Source of the DNA: an uncultured Bacteroidia bacterium
GTDB lineage: Bacteria; Bacteroidota; Bacteroidia; Bacteroidales; Prolixibacteraceae
Assembly (NCBI GenBank): GCA_903897145.1
Contig: CAIUAN010000036.1
Span: 1-63,959 of the forward strand
DNA length: 63,959 nucleotides
Reading direction: 5' to 3'
Positions 56,266 to 63,959 of this stretch are shown here, one piece after another. Numbering within the stretch: position 1 is the stretch's first letter; every line of letters starts with the position of its first letter. The position numbers and the translations under genes were made by a program. Under the pieces are notes generated by a model. It worked only from the letters and a program-made list of their open reading frames with translations. It was not told the DNA's origin and ran no database searches.

Positions 56266-56829
56266 ATGACAACCATTTTAACTAAACAGACAGCTTTAAT
56301 CTTAATTGATATCCAAAAGGGATTCGATGATATTGACTATTGGGGCGACCATCGCAATAACCCTGAAGCTGAGATTAATGCTGCTCGCTTGTTGGCGCTC
56401 TGGAGAGAAAATGGCTTACCTATCTTTCATATCAAACACTGCTCATCACATCCTGAATCAATCTTAGCAGAAGGTCATCCGGGAAACGATTTCAAAGAGA
56501 TTACAGCTCCAATAGCGGATGAAACGATCATTAAGAAAAATGTGAACAGTGCATTTATCGATACAGATCTTAAGCAGCAACTCGATCAGTTGCAGATTCA
56601 TACATTAGTGCTCGTTGGATTAACCACTGATCACTGTGTGTCAACGACCGCTCGGATGGCGGGCAATTATGGCTATGAGGTTTTTGTGGTGGGTGATGCT
56701 ACCGCGACTTTTGATCGCAAAGGCCTGGATGGAAATCATTTTTCAGCTCAAACGATGCACGATACTGCCTTGGCCAGTCTGAATGGGGAGTTTGCAACAG
56801 TCCTAAATACGGCTGATTTAGCTTTGTAG
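56266..56829 (+). CDS. Isochorismatase-like cysteine hydrolase
   Basis: 187 residues with the catalytic triad positions: Asp in LILIDIQKGFDD, Lys in the IIKKNVNSAF region and Cys in TTDHCVSTTARMAGN. Nicotinamidases and related amidases share this fold; the substrate is not determined. Its 3' end overlaps the convergent DUF1186 gene by 12 bp. Confidence 0.92.
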   Translation: MTTILTKQTALILIDIQKGFDDIDYWGDHRNNPEAEINAARLLALWRENGLPIFHIKHCSSHPESILAEGHPGNDFKEITAPIADETIIKKNVNSAFIDTDLKQQLDQLQIHTLVLVGLTTDHCVSTTARMAGNYGYEVFVVGDATATFDRKGLDGNHFSAQTMHDTALASLNGEFATVLNTADLAL

Positions 56830-57663
56830 ACAGCAGCTTTTATATTTCTTGCCCGATCCGCAAGGGCATGCATCATTGCGACCCACGTTATTGAATAAAT
56901 TGGCAAGCATAGGATTTTCCTCCTCAAACAATTGTACAACCTTCTTATAGTGCATTTTCCAGTCGCTGCGTTGCTGGTAAAAACAATTGGGCTTACTCTC
57001 GCTTGTGTCGAATAGTTCCAATGCATAGTTCAGCTCTTCACGGATGAGATTTTCATTCGTCCCTTTTTCAGTAAAGGTTTGAAAAGATTCGTGCAGTGCA
57101 ATCACCTCGTTTTTACAAGAGTTAAGCTTGGCCTCAGCGGCATGAACGGCCAATAATGGTTTCCAGCCTGTATCGGGATGATGTAGCATTCGCGAAACTT
57201 GAGCGCCATGCACCTCGTCGTTGGCAAAGTAGATCGAATCGTATAGGAACAGATAAGGCGCATTGCTCCGTTTTGCTACCTGCTTCTCAATGGCATCTAA
57301 GAAATTCACGATCATTTCAGGATATCTTTCAGAAAGCATACCAACAAGATATAACCCTTGCTCGTCTAATAAATCCCAGTCGGGTGAGTCGGGAGTAGTA
57401 AAAAGATTGATTACTGAAGGGATGACTTTCTCTGTTGAATGGACTTCGGCTAAGATAGCATACCACAAAGGCAGATTCGGCAAGCTCTTGTTAAGCGCCA
57501 GTATACGCTCGTTATAAGCATTGTCTAAATGAAAAATTATCTTGTTCTCTAGATCTTCATCGTAGGGCAGGGAGCATAAAACTTCCAAGGCCTCAAAAGG
57601 AATCCCGTCAACATCGGAATGTAATACGGCTAATGCATCTGCTTTTGTCATTGTCTCATTCAT
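56818..57663 (-). CDS. DUF1186 protein with C-terminal SEC-C zinc motif
   Basis: 281 residues. A helical HEAT-like DUF1186 region (FEALEVLCSLPYDEDLENKI) precedes the SEC-C motif GRNDACPCGSGKKYKSCC at the end, which binds zinc. Function unknown. The frame extends to 57762, but TATCTTTG at 57671-57678 is an exact -7 element just before the ATG at 57663, making the shorter form likely. Confidence 0.85.
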   Translation of the reverse strand: MNETMTKADALAVLHSDVDGIPFEALEVLCSLPYDEDLENKIIFHLDNAYNERILALNKSLPNLPLWYAILAEVHSTEKVIPSVINLFTTPDSPDWDLLDEQGLYLVGMLSERYPEMIVNFLDAIEKQVAKRSNAPYLFLYDSIYFANDEVHGAQVSRMLHHPDTGWKPLLAVHAAEAKLNSCKNEVIALHESFQTFTEKGTNENLIREELNYALELFDTSESKPNCFYQQRSDWKMHYKKVVQLFEEENPMLANLFNNVGRNDACPCGSGKKYKSCCLQS

Positions 57664-57670
57664 AAGGTCA

Positions 57671-57678
57671 CAAAGATA
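57671..57678 (-). promoter_or_regulatory. -7 promoter element for the DUF1186 gene
   Basis: Minus strand TATCTTTG matches TAnnTTTG. It sits 7 bp before the ATG at 57663, implying a nearly leaderless mRNA if used. Confidence 0.4.
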
Positions 57679-57860
57679 AAGGATATCTTTAGGTAAAACT
57701 GGAAAGATGAAATTTTTCCAGCTGTCAGATAATATAGTATTTAAAGGGTTTAACACTAGCAATTTGGTGAAATGTTATTTTTTTTGATAATGATCTAATT
57801 TGTGTTATTTTTTTATGATCTTTGTTGTAGAATTTGATTTGCCAGGATTCTAATTCGTTT

Positions 57861-58280
57861 ATGAAGAAACTTTTATCTATTACCTTTGCACTTCTTATTC
57901 TGCTCTCTGGGCTGCACATCACGGTGGCTACCCATTTTTGTGGAGAAGAGTTGTTAGTTGCGAAAGTCTCTGTTTCGGGAGAGCTCGCAAATTGTGGTAT
58001 GGAGAATGGATCATTACCTTGCTCAGCGCCGGTTAAGATTGGTGCTACTTCATGCTGTAAAGACAAAGTTTCTGCGTTACTTGTCGACTCTAATTATGCC
58101 CCTTCGTATACCTTATCGGCGAAAATCAAACCTTTGTTGGTTAAGGATTATTACTTTCAAGCCCCTCTTGAAAGTAATTTTAAGCAATCAGTAAACCTTA
58201 CTTCTTCAAACAATAGTCCGCCAAGGCATTGTTGTGTTAGTGCTGTGAGTTTACCGACTATTTGTGTTTTCCTTATTTGA
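57861..58280 (+). CDS. HYC_CC_PP family protein
   Basis: 139 residues: signal peptide (MKKLLSITFALLILLSG), then ATHFCGEEL (H-x-C variant of the HYC motif), SCCKDK (CC motif), and a late HCC and TIC. This Cys/His pattern matches the HYC_CC_PP group of Bacteroidota, found near metal-handling genes. An HMA protein gene follows 119 bp downstream, suggesting periplasmic copper or other soft-metal handling. The ATG at 57861 is chosen over an earlier non-ATG opening. Confidence 0.7.
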   Translation: MKKLLSITFALLILLSGLHITVATHFCGEELLVAKVSVSGELANCGMENGSLPCSAPVKIGATSCCKDKVSALLVDSNYAPSYTLSAKIKPLLVKDYYFQAPLESNFKQSVNLTSSNNSPPRHCCVSAVSLPTICVFLI

Positions 58281-58399
58281 TTCTCCAATTTTACCTCTTT
58301 TTGTAGCATGCTGAACCTCAGTGTGCTCAATTATTATTATCATTATTACCATTATTATCCTAAAATTTCATTTTTTTTTAATTTAAAATTCAAATCGTT

Positions 58400-58753
58400 A
58401 TGAAAACTATTAAAATTATCGCTGTTGCCTTATTCGTAATCGCTTTAGGCTTCACTTCAAATGCAAACACTCCTGGTACTACTCAAGCTGGTGCTGCTAA
58501 AACAGAAACCTTGAAGGTTTCAGGTAAATGTGGAAATTGCAAAGCTAGAATCGAAAAAGCTGCAAAAATTGATGGAGTTACGAAAGCAGAATGGAGTGCA
58601 GATTCTCAATTACTTGCTGTGACTTATGACGCTTCAAAAGCTAATCTTGATAAGATTGGAAAGAGCGTTGCTGCTGTTGGTCATGATAATGCGAAAGCAA
58701 AATCTGATGACAAAGTATATGGCGCACTTCCTGGTTGCTGCAAATACAAATAA
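58400..58753 (+). CDS. Secreted heavy-metal-associated (HMA) domain protein
   Basis: 117 residues: signal peptide (ending SNAN), linker, and an HMA domain with the metal site GKCGNCKARIEKAA (CxxC). A second Cys pair CC is at the C-terminus (GALPGCCKYK). It is a periplasmic metallochaperone candidate for Cu or a similar ion, next to the HYC_CC_PP gene and closed by a strong terminator. Confidence 0.9.
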   Translation: MKTIKIIAVALFVIALGFTSNANTPGTTQAGAAKTETLKVSGKCGNCKARIEKAAKIDGVTKAEWSADSQLLAVTYDASKANLDKIGKSVAAVGHDNAKAKSDDKVYGALPGCCKYK

Positions 58754-58770
58754 TTAAGTCGTTCCTTTTT

Positions 58771-58821
58771 AAGATGGACTTTGAAGACAATATACTAGTC
58801 TTCGAAGTCCATCTTTTTTTT
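58771..58821 (+). terminator. Rho-independent terminator after the HMA gene
   Basis: An 18-bp stem (AAGATGGACTTTGAAGAC / GTCTTCGAAGTCCATCTT, one wobble pair) with a 9-nt loop and an eight-T tail. It reaches to within a few bases of the convergent transporter stop. Confidence 0.93.
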
Positions 58822-58824
58822 ATC

Positions 58825-60609
58825 CTAATTCGTCACTTTCTCTAATCGCTTAATCATCGAGAACATAAAGGTGGCAGAGAGTAGGCAGCAGAGGATAAAG
58901 ATGGCCCAGAGTTGCCATAACTCAATCTTACCCCAGAAGAAGCTACCAACAATAAGCAGTTTATTCCCTACTGCAGCAGCCAATAGCCATCCTCCTTGCA
59001 TCAATCCTTGGAAGCGAGCAGGTGCAACCTTCGAGACAAAAGATAATCCCATAGGACTTAAGAACAGCTCGGCAAAGGTTAAGATCAGATAACTGTTGAT
59101 CAGCCAATATGGAGATACTCGTGATGAGTCTGGTACTGGAGCACCATTTAATTCGTGGGGCGAAACGAGATTTAGCGATGCAATCAGCACCACTAAAAAT
59201 CCAAGTGCCGCTATGATCATCCCAAACCCAATTTTCTTTGGCGTTGAAGGCTCAATCCCTGCCTTGTTTAATAGTGCAAAGATGGCCATGACTAAAGTTG
59301 TCAGTGCCACAATAAAGAGTGGATTGAATGATTGGAACACCTCAGGTGCAATAGCATTCTGCGCATTGTTATGACTGATGAAATAATACGATAAACCACC
59401 TCCAATAACCGTAAGTGCTGATCCTAATATTCTAGTGGTTGATTTTTTGTCTTTCCCGATCGCAATAAATATACCTGCAATTGTTGTGATAACAGCCAAT
59501 AACGACCACATATCAAAGAACAGGTAGGTAAATGCGCTTACCTCTTTGGCGATGTAATCGCGAGCAAAGAAGGTGAGTGTTAATCCATTTTGATGAAATG
59601 ACATCCAGAAGAAAATAACCACTATAAACACCAAGATTAAGGCAATAATTCTGGGCTTCTCTTCTTTGGTTGATACCGTGATGATCCAAGCCGCAAATAT
59701 TCCAAATAAACCTACTGCCAAGGCAATATCTCGAACTCCTAATCCAAAATTAATGATCGAGAAAAGGATAACTCCTACCGCTAAGGCAAAGGCGAATGCC
59801 CATGGTTTCTTTTCGACTTGTGCTTTCTTTTCTGTTTTCGAAACTTCTTTATTTGGTAGGTGCTTATTGAAAATGACATAGACCAGCATTGAAAGGAGCA
59901 TAGCCCCTGCAGCTATCCCAAAAGCATAGTTGTACCCAGTAGAGAAAACATTGATATAGCTGTTGGCGAATTTAGAGAGGTCGGTGATTGGTCCTGTAAG
60001 ACTTACCTTGTTGGCTAGTTCTTGAAATTTCGCTACGTCACCTAGCGTGCCGTTGATGTATTGGTGACATAAAGCTGGGAGACTGCCGTCATGCAAAAAT
60101 CCATTTGTTTTTAAAAACCAGTTTCTCGCTCCAGTGGCCGCAAATGGGGCAAAAAATGCTCCGATGTTAATCCCCATATAGAAAACCATAAAGGCAGAAT
60201 CTCGAAGTTTCTCATATTTCGGATCGTCGTAAAGTTGACCCACGACAGCTTGCAGGTTTCCTTTGAAGAGGCCATTGCCAAAAGCGATAATAAATAGACT
60301 CGCAAGTGTTAGGTTCAAGGAAACTCCAGGTATGGCCATCAAAACATAGCCCGAGAACATAATGAATATCCCTCCAAAAATGACCATCTTGTATTTCTTC
60401 GTAGCATCAGCTAAGATTCCGCCAATTAGGGCAAGGGCATAAATCCCAAAATAAAACCAACTGTAATACCCACCTGCTTCCTGTTCGGTTAAGCCAAACT
60501 TAACCTGTAGAAATAAAACTAAAATGGCCATCATGGTATAGAAACCAAAGCGTTCACCCATGTTGGCAAAAAAGGCTACTAAGAGTCCTCTGGGATGTCC
60601 TTTAAGCAT
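58825..60609 (-). CDS. POT family peptide transporter (proton-coupled)
   Basis: 594 residues, about fourteen helices. Typical features: GERFGFYTMMAILVLF (ExxER-like start of helix 1), an FKGNLQAVVGQLY segment, and FAELFLSPMGLSFVSKVAP. It imports di- and tripeptides with protons. A loop of about 60 residues lies between helices 5 and 6. Monocistronic. Confidence 0.92.
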   Translation of the reverse strand: MLKGHPRGLLVAFFANMGERFGFYTMMAILVLFLQVKFGLTEQEAGGYYSWFYFGIYALALIGGILADATKKYKMVIFGGIFIMFSGYVLMAIPGVSLNLTLASLFIIAFGNGLFKGNLQAVVGQLYDDPKYEKLRDSAFMVFYMGINIGAFFAPFAATGARNWFLKTNGFLHDGSLPALCHQYINGTLGDVAKFQELANKVSLTGPITDLSKFANSYINVFSTGYNYAFGIAAGAMLLSMLVYVIFNKHLPNKEVSKTEKKAQVEKKPWAFAFALAVGVILFSIINFGLGVRDIALAVGLFGIFAAWIITVSTKEEKPRIIALILVFIVVIFFWMSFHQNGLTLTFFARDYIAKEVSAFTYLFFDMWSLLAVITTIAGIFIAIGKDKKSTTRILGSALTVIGGGLSYYFISHNNAQNAIAPEVFQSFNPLFIVALTTLVMAIFALLNKAGIEPSTPKKIGFGMIIAALGFLVVLIASLNLVSPHELNGAPVPDSSRVSPYWLINSYLILTFAELFLSPMGLSFVSKVAPARFQGLMQGGWLLAAAVGNKLLIVGSFFWGKIELWQLWAIFILCCLLSATFMFSMIKRLEKVTN

Positions 60610-60739
60610 AAGAGAATAGTTTAAAGTGATTGAATCGGTCTAATTGCAACAAATATAGTAAAGTTTTCTTCTGACTTTTACTTTGTGAAGTGTTCATATC
60701 TTACAATTTAGCTTCCTTCCTTAGCTCTTTATAGGACTA

Positions 60740-60770
60740 TTGGCTTCCATTCAATTTCTTTGTAGCTTTG
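60740..60770 (+). promoter_or_regulatory. Promoter of the NAD(P)HX repair gene
   Basis: TTG (60740-60742), 20 nt, TAGCTTTG (60763-60770): a match to both boxes of the Bacteroidota consensus. It overlaps the first possible start codon (TTG 60768), which is therefore untranslated; the ATG at 60792 is the start. Confidence 0.7.
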
Positions 60771-60791
60771 AGTGATGTCAATCTTGCCAAA

Positions 60792-62303
60792 ATGAAAATC
60801 TTTAAGGCTGATCAAGTTCCGTTTTTGGATCGTTATACCATAGAAAGTGAGGGTATTAAAACTGTTGATTTAATGGAGCGCGCTTCTGGTTGCGTTGCCG
60901 ATTGGATTGTGAATCACTACCAACCCTTGGAGGTGGCTGTCTTTGCAGGTCCTGGCAACAATGGTGGTGATGCACTGGCTATTGCTCGATTGTTGATTGT
61001 AAAAGATTTTAAGACAACCGTTTTTATTCCATCCTCGGATCAGAAATTTTCGGATTGTTTTCAAATTAATCTTGATCGACTTGCCAGTCATACCAAGGTG
61101 AAGGTTTTAGATTGGAAGGTGAGCGGCCCATTGCCAGACTTATCTAAATGCCAGTTGATCATTGATGGTTTGTTTGGATCTGGCTTATCCCGACCATTGT
61201 CAGGCTATCCTTCCGAATTGGTTCAGCACCTCAATCAATCGAATATTCCAATCATCTCTATTGATATTCCATCCGGCTTAATGAGTGAGCCTGATGATTC
61301 TAATGCAATAGAATCTATTGTCAAGGCTACCCATACCCTGACCTTTGAATTTCCCAAGCTGAGCTTCTTTTTTGAAACCAATGCTCCCTATCTAGGTCAC
61401 TGGGAGATACTTTCAATAGGAATAGCATCAAAGGCTAAAGAGCTTTCTGAGTCGACTTGGAACTTTTCTGATCGCAATTCTATTTCGTACATTGTTCATC
61501 CTCGACCAAAGTTTTCACACAAAGGAACTTTTGGTCATGCTCTATTAGTTGCTGGTGGCAAAGGGAAGATGGGAGCCGCTATTTTAGCCGCTCGAGCTAC
61601 CCTTCGTTCAGGTGTTGGCTTGCTAACTGTTCATGTACCTTCTTGTGGAAATGAAATTATGCACGTTTCCGTTCCTGAGGCGATGGTTAGTGACGATGTG
61701 GGTGAAATAGCAGTCACGAATATACCCGTTTCTGAAGCCATAAAAGGCATTGCAGTGGGACCAGGAATCGGAACAGCAAAAGAAACAGGAAAGGCTTTAA
61801 AGGAGCTTTTATTGACTTGCAATGTGCCGCTGGTGCTCGATGCCGATGCGTTAAATATTCTTTCCGAGAATCGCGAACTGCTTTCTACAGTGCCTAGAAA
61901 CACTATTTTGACTCCCCATCCAAAGGAGTTAGAAAGACTGGTTGGAAAATCTTCATCTGCTTTTGAACGGTTGAATTTGGCTCTTGATTTTGCGAAAAAG
62001 CACCAAGTTTATGTCATTCTTAAAGGTGCTCATACGGCCATTCTCTTGCCTGATGGTCAGTGTTGGTTTAATAGTACTGGAAATCCAGGAATGGCAACAG
62101 CAGGAAGTGGTGATGTTTTAACGGGTATTTTGTTAGGTCTCGTTACGCAGGGTTATACTTCGCAAGAGGCTTGTCTGTTAGGTGTTTATCTGCATGGACT
62201 ATCGGGTGATCTTGCACTTGAAAATGGATCAGAAGAATCGTTGGTAGCTGGCGATCTAATTGAAAATCTTGGCAAGGCATTTATGACACTTAAAAATGGT
62301 TAG
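60792..62303 (+). CDS. nnrD: Bifunctional NAD(P)HX epimerase/dehydratase
   Basis: 503 residues repairing hydrated NADH/NADPH. The N-terminal YjeF_N epimerase has GPGNNGGDALAIARLL; the C-terminal ribokinase-like ADP-dependent dehydratase has the GTFGHALLVAGGKGKMGAA, GPGIG, LDADALNIL and GSGDVLTGI motifs. The ATG at 60792 is preferred because the promoter covers the upstream part of the frame. Confidence 0.95.
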   Translation: MKIFKADQVPFLDRYTIESEGIKTVDLMERASGCVADWIVNHYQPLEVAVFAGPGNNGGDALAIARLLIVKDFKTTVFIPSSDQKFSDCFQINLDRLASHTKVKVLDWKVSGPLPDLSKCQLIIDGLFGSGLSRPLSGYPSELVQHLNQSNIPIISIDIPSGLMSEPDDSNAIESIVKATHTLTFEFPKLSFFFETNAPYLGHWEILSIGIASKAKELSESTWNFSDRNSISYIVHPRPKFSHKGTFGHALLVAGGKGKMGAAILAARATLRSGVGLLTVHVPSCGNEIMHVSVPEAMVSDDVGEIAVTNIPVSEAIKGIAVGPGIGTAKETGKALKELLLTCNVPLVLDADALNILSENRELLSTVPRNTILTPHPKELERLVGKSSSAFERLNLALDFAKKHQVYVILKGAHTAILLPDGQCWFNSTGNPGMATAGSGDVLTGILLGLVTQGYTSQEACLLGVYLHGLSGDLALENGSEESLVAGDLIENLGKAFMTLKNG

Positions 62304-62376
62304 ATTTTTGGGGAAGCCAAAAAAAATAATCACTTTTGATCTATCAAAAAATAGGGTTTAACTAAAAAGACTAAAA

Positions 62377-63486
62377 ATGAATAATTTCTTAAAATTGTCT
62401 CTTGCTGTTTTGTTTGTTTGGACAAGTTTCCCTTTGCTTGCTAAGGATGATAAGAAGAAAGGTGCAGTAGAATTGGGAACATTTCAAGGAGGTATCGTTT
62501 ACTCACTGCCTCGGACAGGAATACGCATCTTCGCAGATGTTGCGCAGGAGAAATTTTTCCACGGACCATATTATGAGTTCGCACAAAAATATATTGGGAT
62601 AAAAAATGCACCATCTGCCGATGGTGAACAGTGGCGTATAACAAACCTAAGGCTGGAAACGTTTGGTACTCCTGATCCATCGGAAGTTCATCGGGCAAAT
62701 GGAGCTGTCGCTTCGATGTTAAGCTTGTCGGATGATGGTGTATTGTTGGGAATCAATAGTCCGGCAAAAGCTGAGCCATCAAAGGTGGCAACCACCGTTT
62801 TTACCCCTTCTGTTGTGTTGCCAAAAGAGATATGGCCTGAATTATCGATGCATTCATTTTTCGAAGAGAAAGATTCGACCAAGCAGTCGAGTGGTAAAAT
62901 AAAATCTTTTGAAGAGAAAGCTGCTGAAGCTGCTTCTGACATTTTAAGACTCCGCAAACAAAAATCACTTCTTCTTGACGCCGATTATGATAATCTTCCT
63001 CCTGATGGTAAATCTTATGAGGTGGTTGTTGAGGAGCTGAATAAAGTTATCAGCGACTATGAAGCTTTATTTATTGGCAAGAGCTTTAAAACTACTCATA
63101 CCTATGTCTTTGAAGTTGTTCCAGAAGCAAAAGGGGCTAAAGCTCTGGTGGCATTCCGTTTTTCGCCGACTTCTGGCGTGATGTCAGATAGTAATGTTGC
63201 TGGTAAACCAATCATGCTTGACTTAGATTCGAGTGCCGATCTGACGCGCAGTATAGAAGCAAAATCAATTCCAGTCGCTGGCGAAACATCTGCAAATGGG
63301 TTGTTCTATCGAACTCCTGGCACAGTGGTGGCTCGCTTGCTAAGTGGTGGTGATGTGTTGGCTCAGGCGAGATTGTCGATGGCTCAATTTGGCGTTGTTT
63401 CGGCATTTCCAGATGGGTTGATAAACGGTGATTATTCAATCGAAATTCATCCAGCTACCGGTGCAATCCGTCGTGTCGGTAATTGA
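62377..63486 (+). CDS. DUF4831 family protein
   Basis: 369 residues: signal peptide (ending PLLAKD), then the DUF4831 pattern with GGIVYSLPRTGIRIFADV and FFHGPYYEFAQKYIGI, and VHRANGAVASMLSLSDDG. A family of unknown function restricted to Bacteroidota. Probably in its own transcript or with the NAD(P)HX gene 73 bp upstream. Confidence 0.85.
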   Translation: MNNFLKLSLAVLFVWTSFPLLAKDDKKKGAVELGTFQGGIVYSLPRTGIRIFADVAQEKFFHGPYYEFAQKYIGIKNAPSADGEQWRITNLRLETFGTPDPSEVHRANGAVASMLSLSDDGVLLGINSPAKAEPSKVATTVFTPSVVLPKEIWPELSMHSFFEEKDSTKQSSGKIKSFEEKAAEAASDILRLRKQKSLLLDADYDNLPPDGKSYEVVVEELNKVISDYEALFIGKSFKTTHTYVFEVVPEAKGAKALVAFRFSPTSGVMSDSNVAGKPIMLDLDSSADLTRSIEAKSIPVAGETSANGLFYRTPGTVVARLLSGGDVLAQARLSMAQFGVVSAFPDGLINGDYSIEIHPATGAIRRVGN

Positions 63487-63702
63487 TGATTTGATCCTAA
63501 ATCAAGTTTAAAAGCTTTTTACCCTTACCGTTGAAATTTTTCAGAGTTTATCTTTTAGGATAGCTCTGAATTTGCTACTGTATTATTGAAAAATGTGCTC
63601 TTAGATAATTGTGGTTTTTGAGCTTTTTTTTGTGTTTGTGTGGTTTTTAAACACAAAATTCTATTGAATTAAAGGTAATTTATTCATACGAACCTAGATA
63701 AA

Positions 63703-63959
63703 ATGCAAGAACTGAAAAAATCTCTTCGCGATTCGAAATCTGCACGTTGGTTGATGCTTGGACTGGTGTCATTTACCATGATGTGTATGTACTATCTGAC
63801 AGATGCCATGGCTCCATTGCAAGAGCGATTGCAAGCTAACTTATCTTGGTCGGCCTCTGACTAGGGATTGGTTACCAGTGGATATGGATGGTTTAACGGC
63901 TTCCTGCTGATGCTTGTCTTTAGTGGCATGATCCTCGATAAACCGGGTGTTCGATTTAC
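63703..63959 (+). pseudogene. MFS transporter start with in-frame stop (runs off window)
   Basis: The ATG at 63703 opens MQELKKSLRDS, a first helix (WLMLGLVSFTMMCMYYL) and LSWSASD, then TAG at 63862-63864, and the same frame continues GLVTSGYGWFNGFLLMLV and FSGMILDKPGV to the edge. The layout matches the N-terminus of MFS nitrate/hexuronate-type carriers. A single Tyr codon to TAG change would explain the stop. Whether this is a pseudogene or a sequence error cannot be judged here. Confidence 0.6.

Noticed and set aside
63628-63658. TTTTGTGTTT/AAACACAAAA hairpin before the MFS gene as a terminator
   Set aside because: The stem is AT-rich and there is no T-run after it on either strand; too weak to annotate.

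Overview
The window reads as a chromosomal segment of a member of the Bacteroidota. The evidence is matches to the Bacteroidota -7 promoter element TAnnTTTG, many Bacteroidota-restricted families (DUF4831, DUF5777, UpxY-type NusG paralog, SLBB-rich export protein), Gram-negative signal peptides and lipoboxes, and GH29/GH78 glycosidases. A soil, sediment or marine Bacteroidia lineage is my guess; I cannot fix the genus from sequence alone. Coding is dense and mostly on the minus strand.

Layout. 0-3 kb: edge fragment of a membrane protein, cold-shock protein, DUF4337 protein, GH29 fucosidase. 3.6-11.8 kb: a minus-strand redox cluster with 23 heme c motifs in six proteins (NapC-like quinol dehydrogenase, two near-identical monoheme cytochromes, cytochrome b, a 7-heme cytochrome, a DUF5777 outer-membrane barrel, a monoheme lipoprotein and a 6-heme lipoprotein). 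An FNR-type regulator with an N-terminal Cys cluster sits upstream. The parts would suffice for moving electrons from quinol through the periplasm to the outer membrane. 12.2-16.2 kb: GH78 rhamnosidase convergent with a Tat-exported Gfo/Idh/MocA oxidoreductase.

16.5-37.5 kb: an exopolysaccharide/capsule locus on the minus strand. It begins with an UpxY-like antiterminator, followed by Wzz, nucleotide-sugar dehydrogenase, Wzx flippase, Wzy-like polymerase, glycosyltransferases, an amidase-like lipoprotein, LegC-type aminotransferase, 4,6-dehydratase, initiating sugar transferase, SLBB export protein and a WecA-like transferase. It is interrupted by palindromic repeats that alternate with small accessory genes (GxxExxY protein, a type II toxin-antitoxin pair, a decayed second pair), and it carries a deletion scar joining a DegT aminotransferase remnant to a headless GT2 gene.

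38.3-43.2 kb: a large repetitive surface protein, a membrane-anchored AraC-type regulator, tRNA-Pro(GGG) and intergenic repeat clusters. 43.3-63.9 kb: housekeeping genes: trxB, an alpha-oxoamine synthase next to the phosphatidylethanolamine genes pssA-psd-cdsA, DUF2007, ftsH, rsfS, birA, pyrE, coaD, hydF, a cysteine hydrolase, a DUF1186/SEC-C protein, a HYC_CC_PP and HMA metal-handling pair, a POT peptide transporter, the bifunctional NAD(P)HX repair enzyme, DUF4831, and an MFS transporter start interrupted by an in-frame TAG at the window edge.
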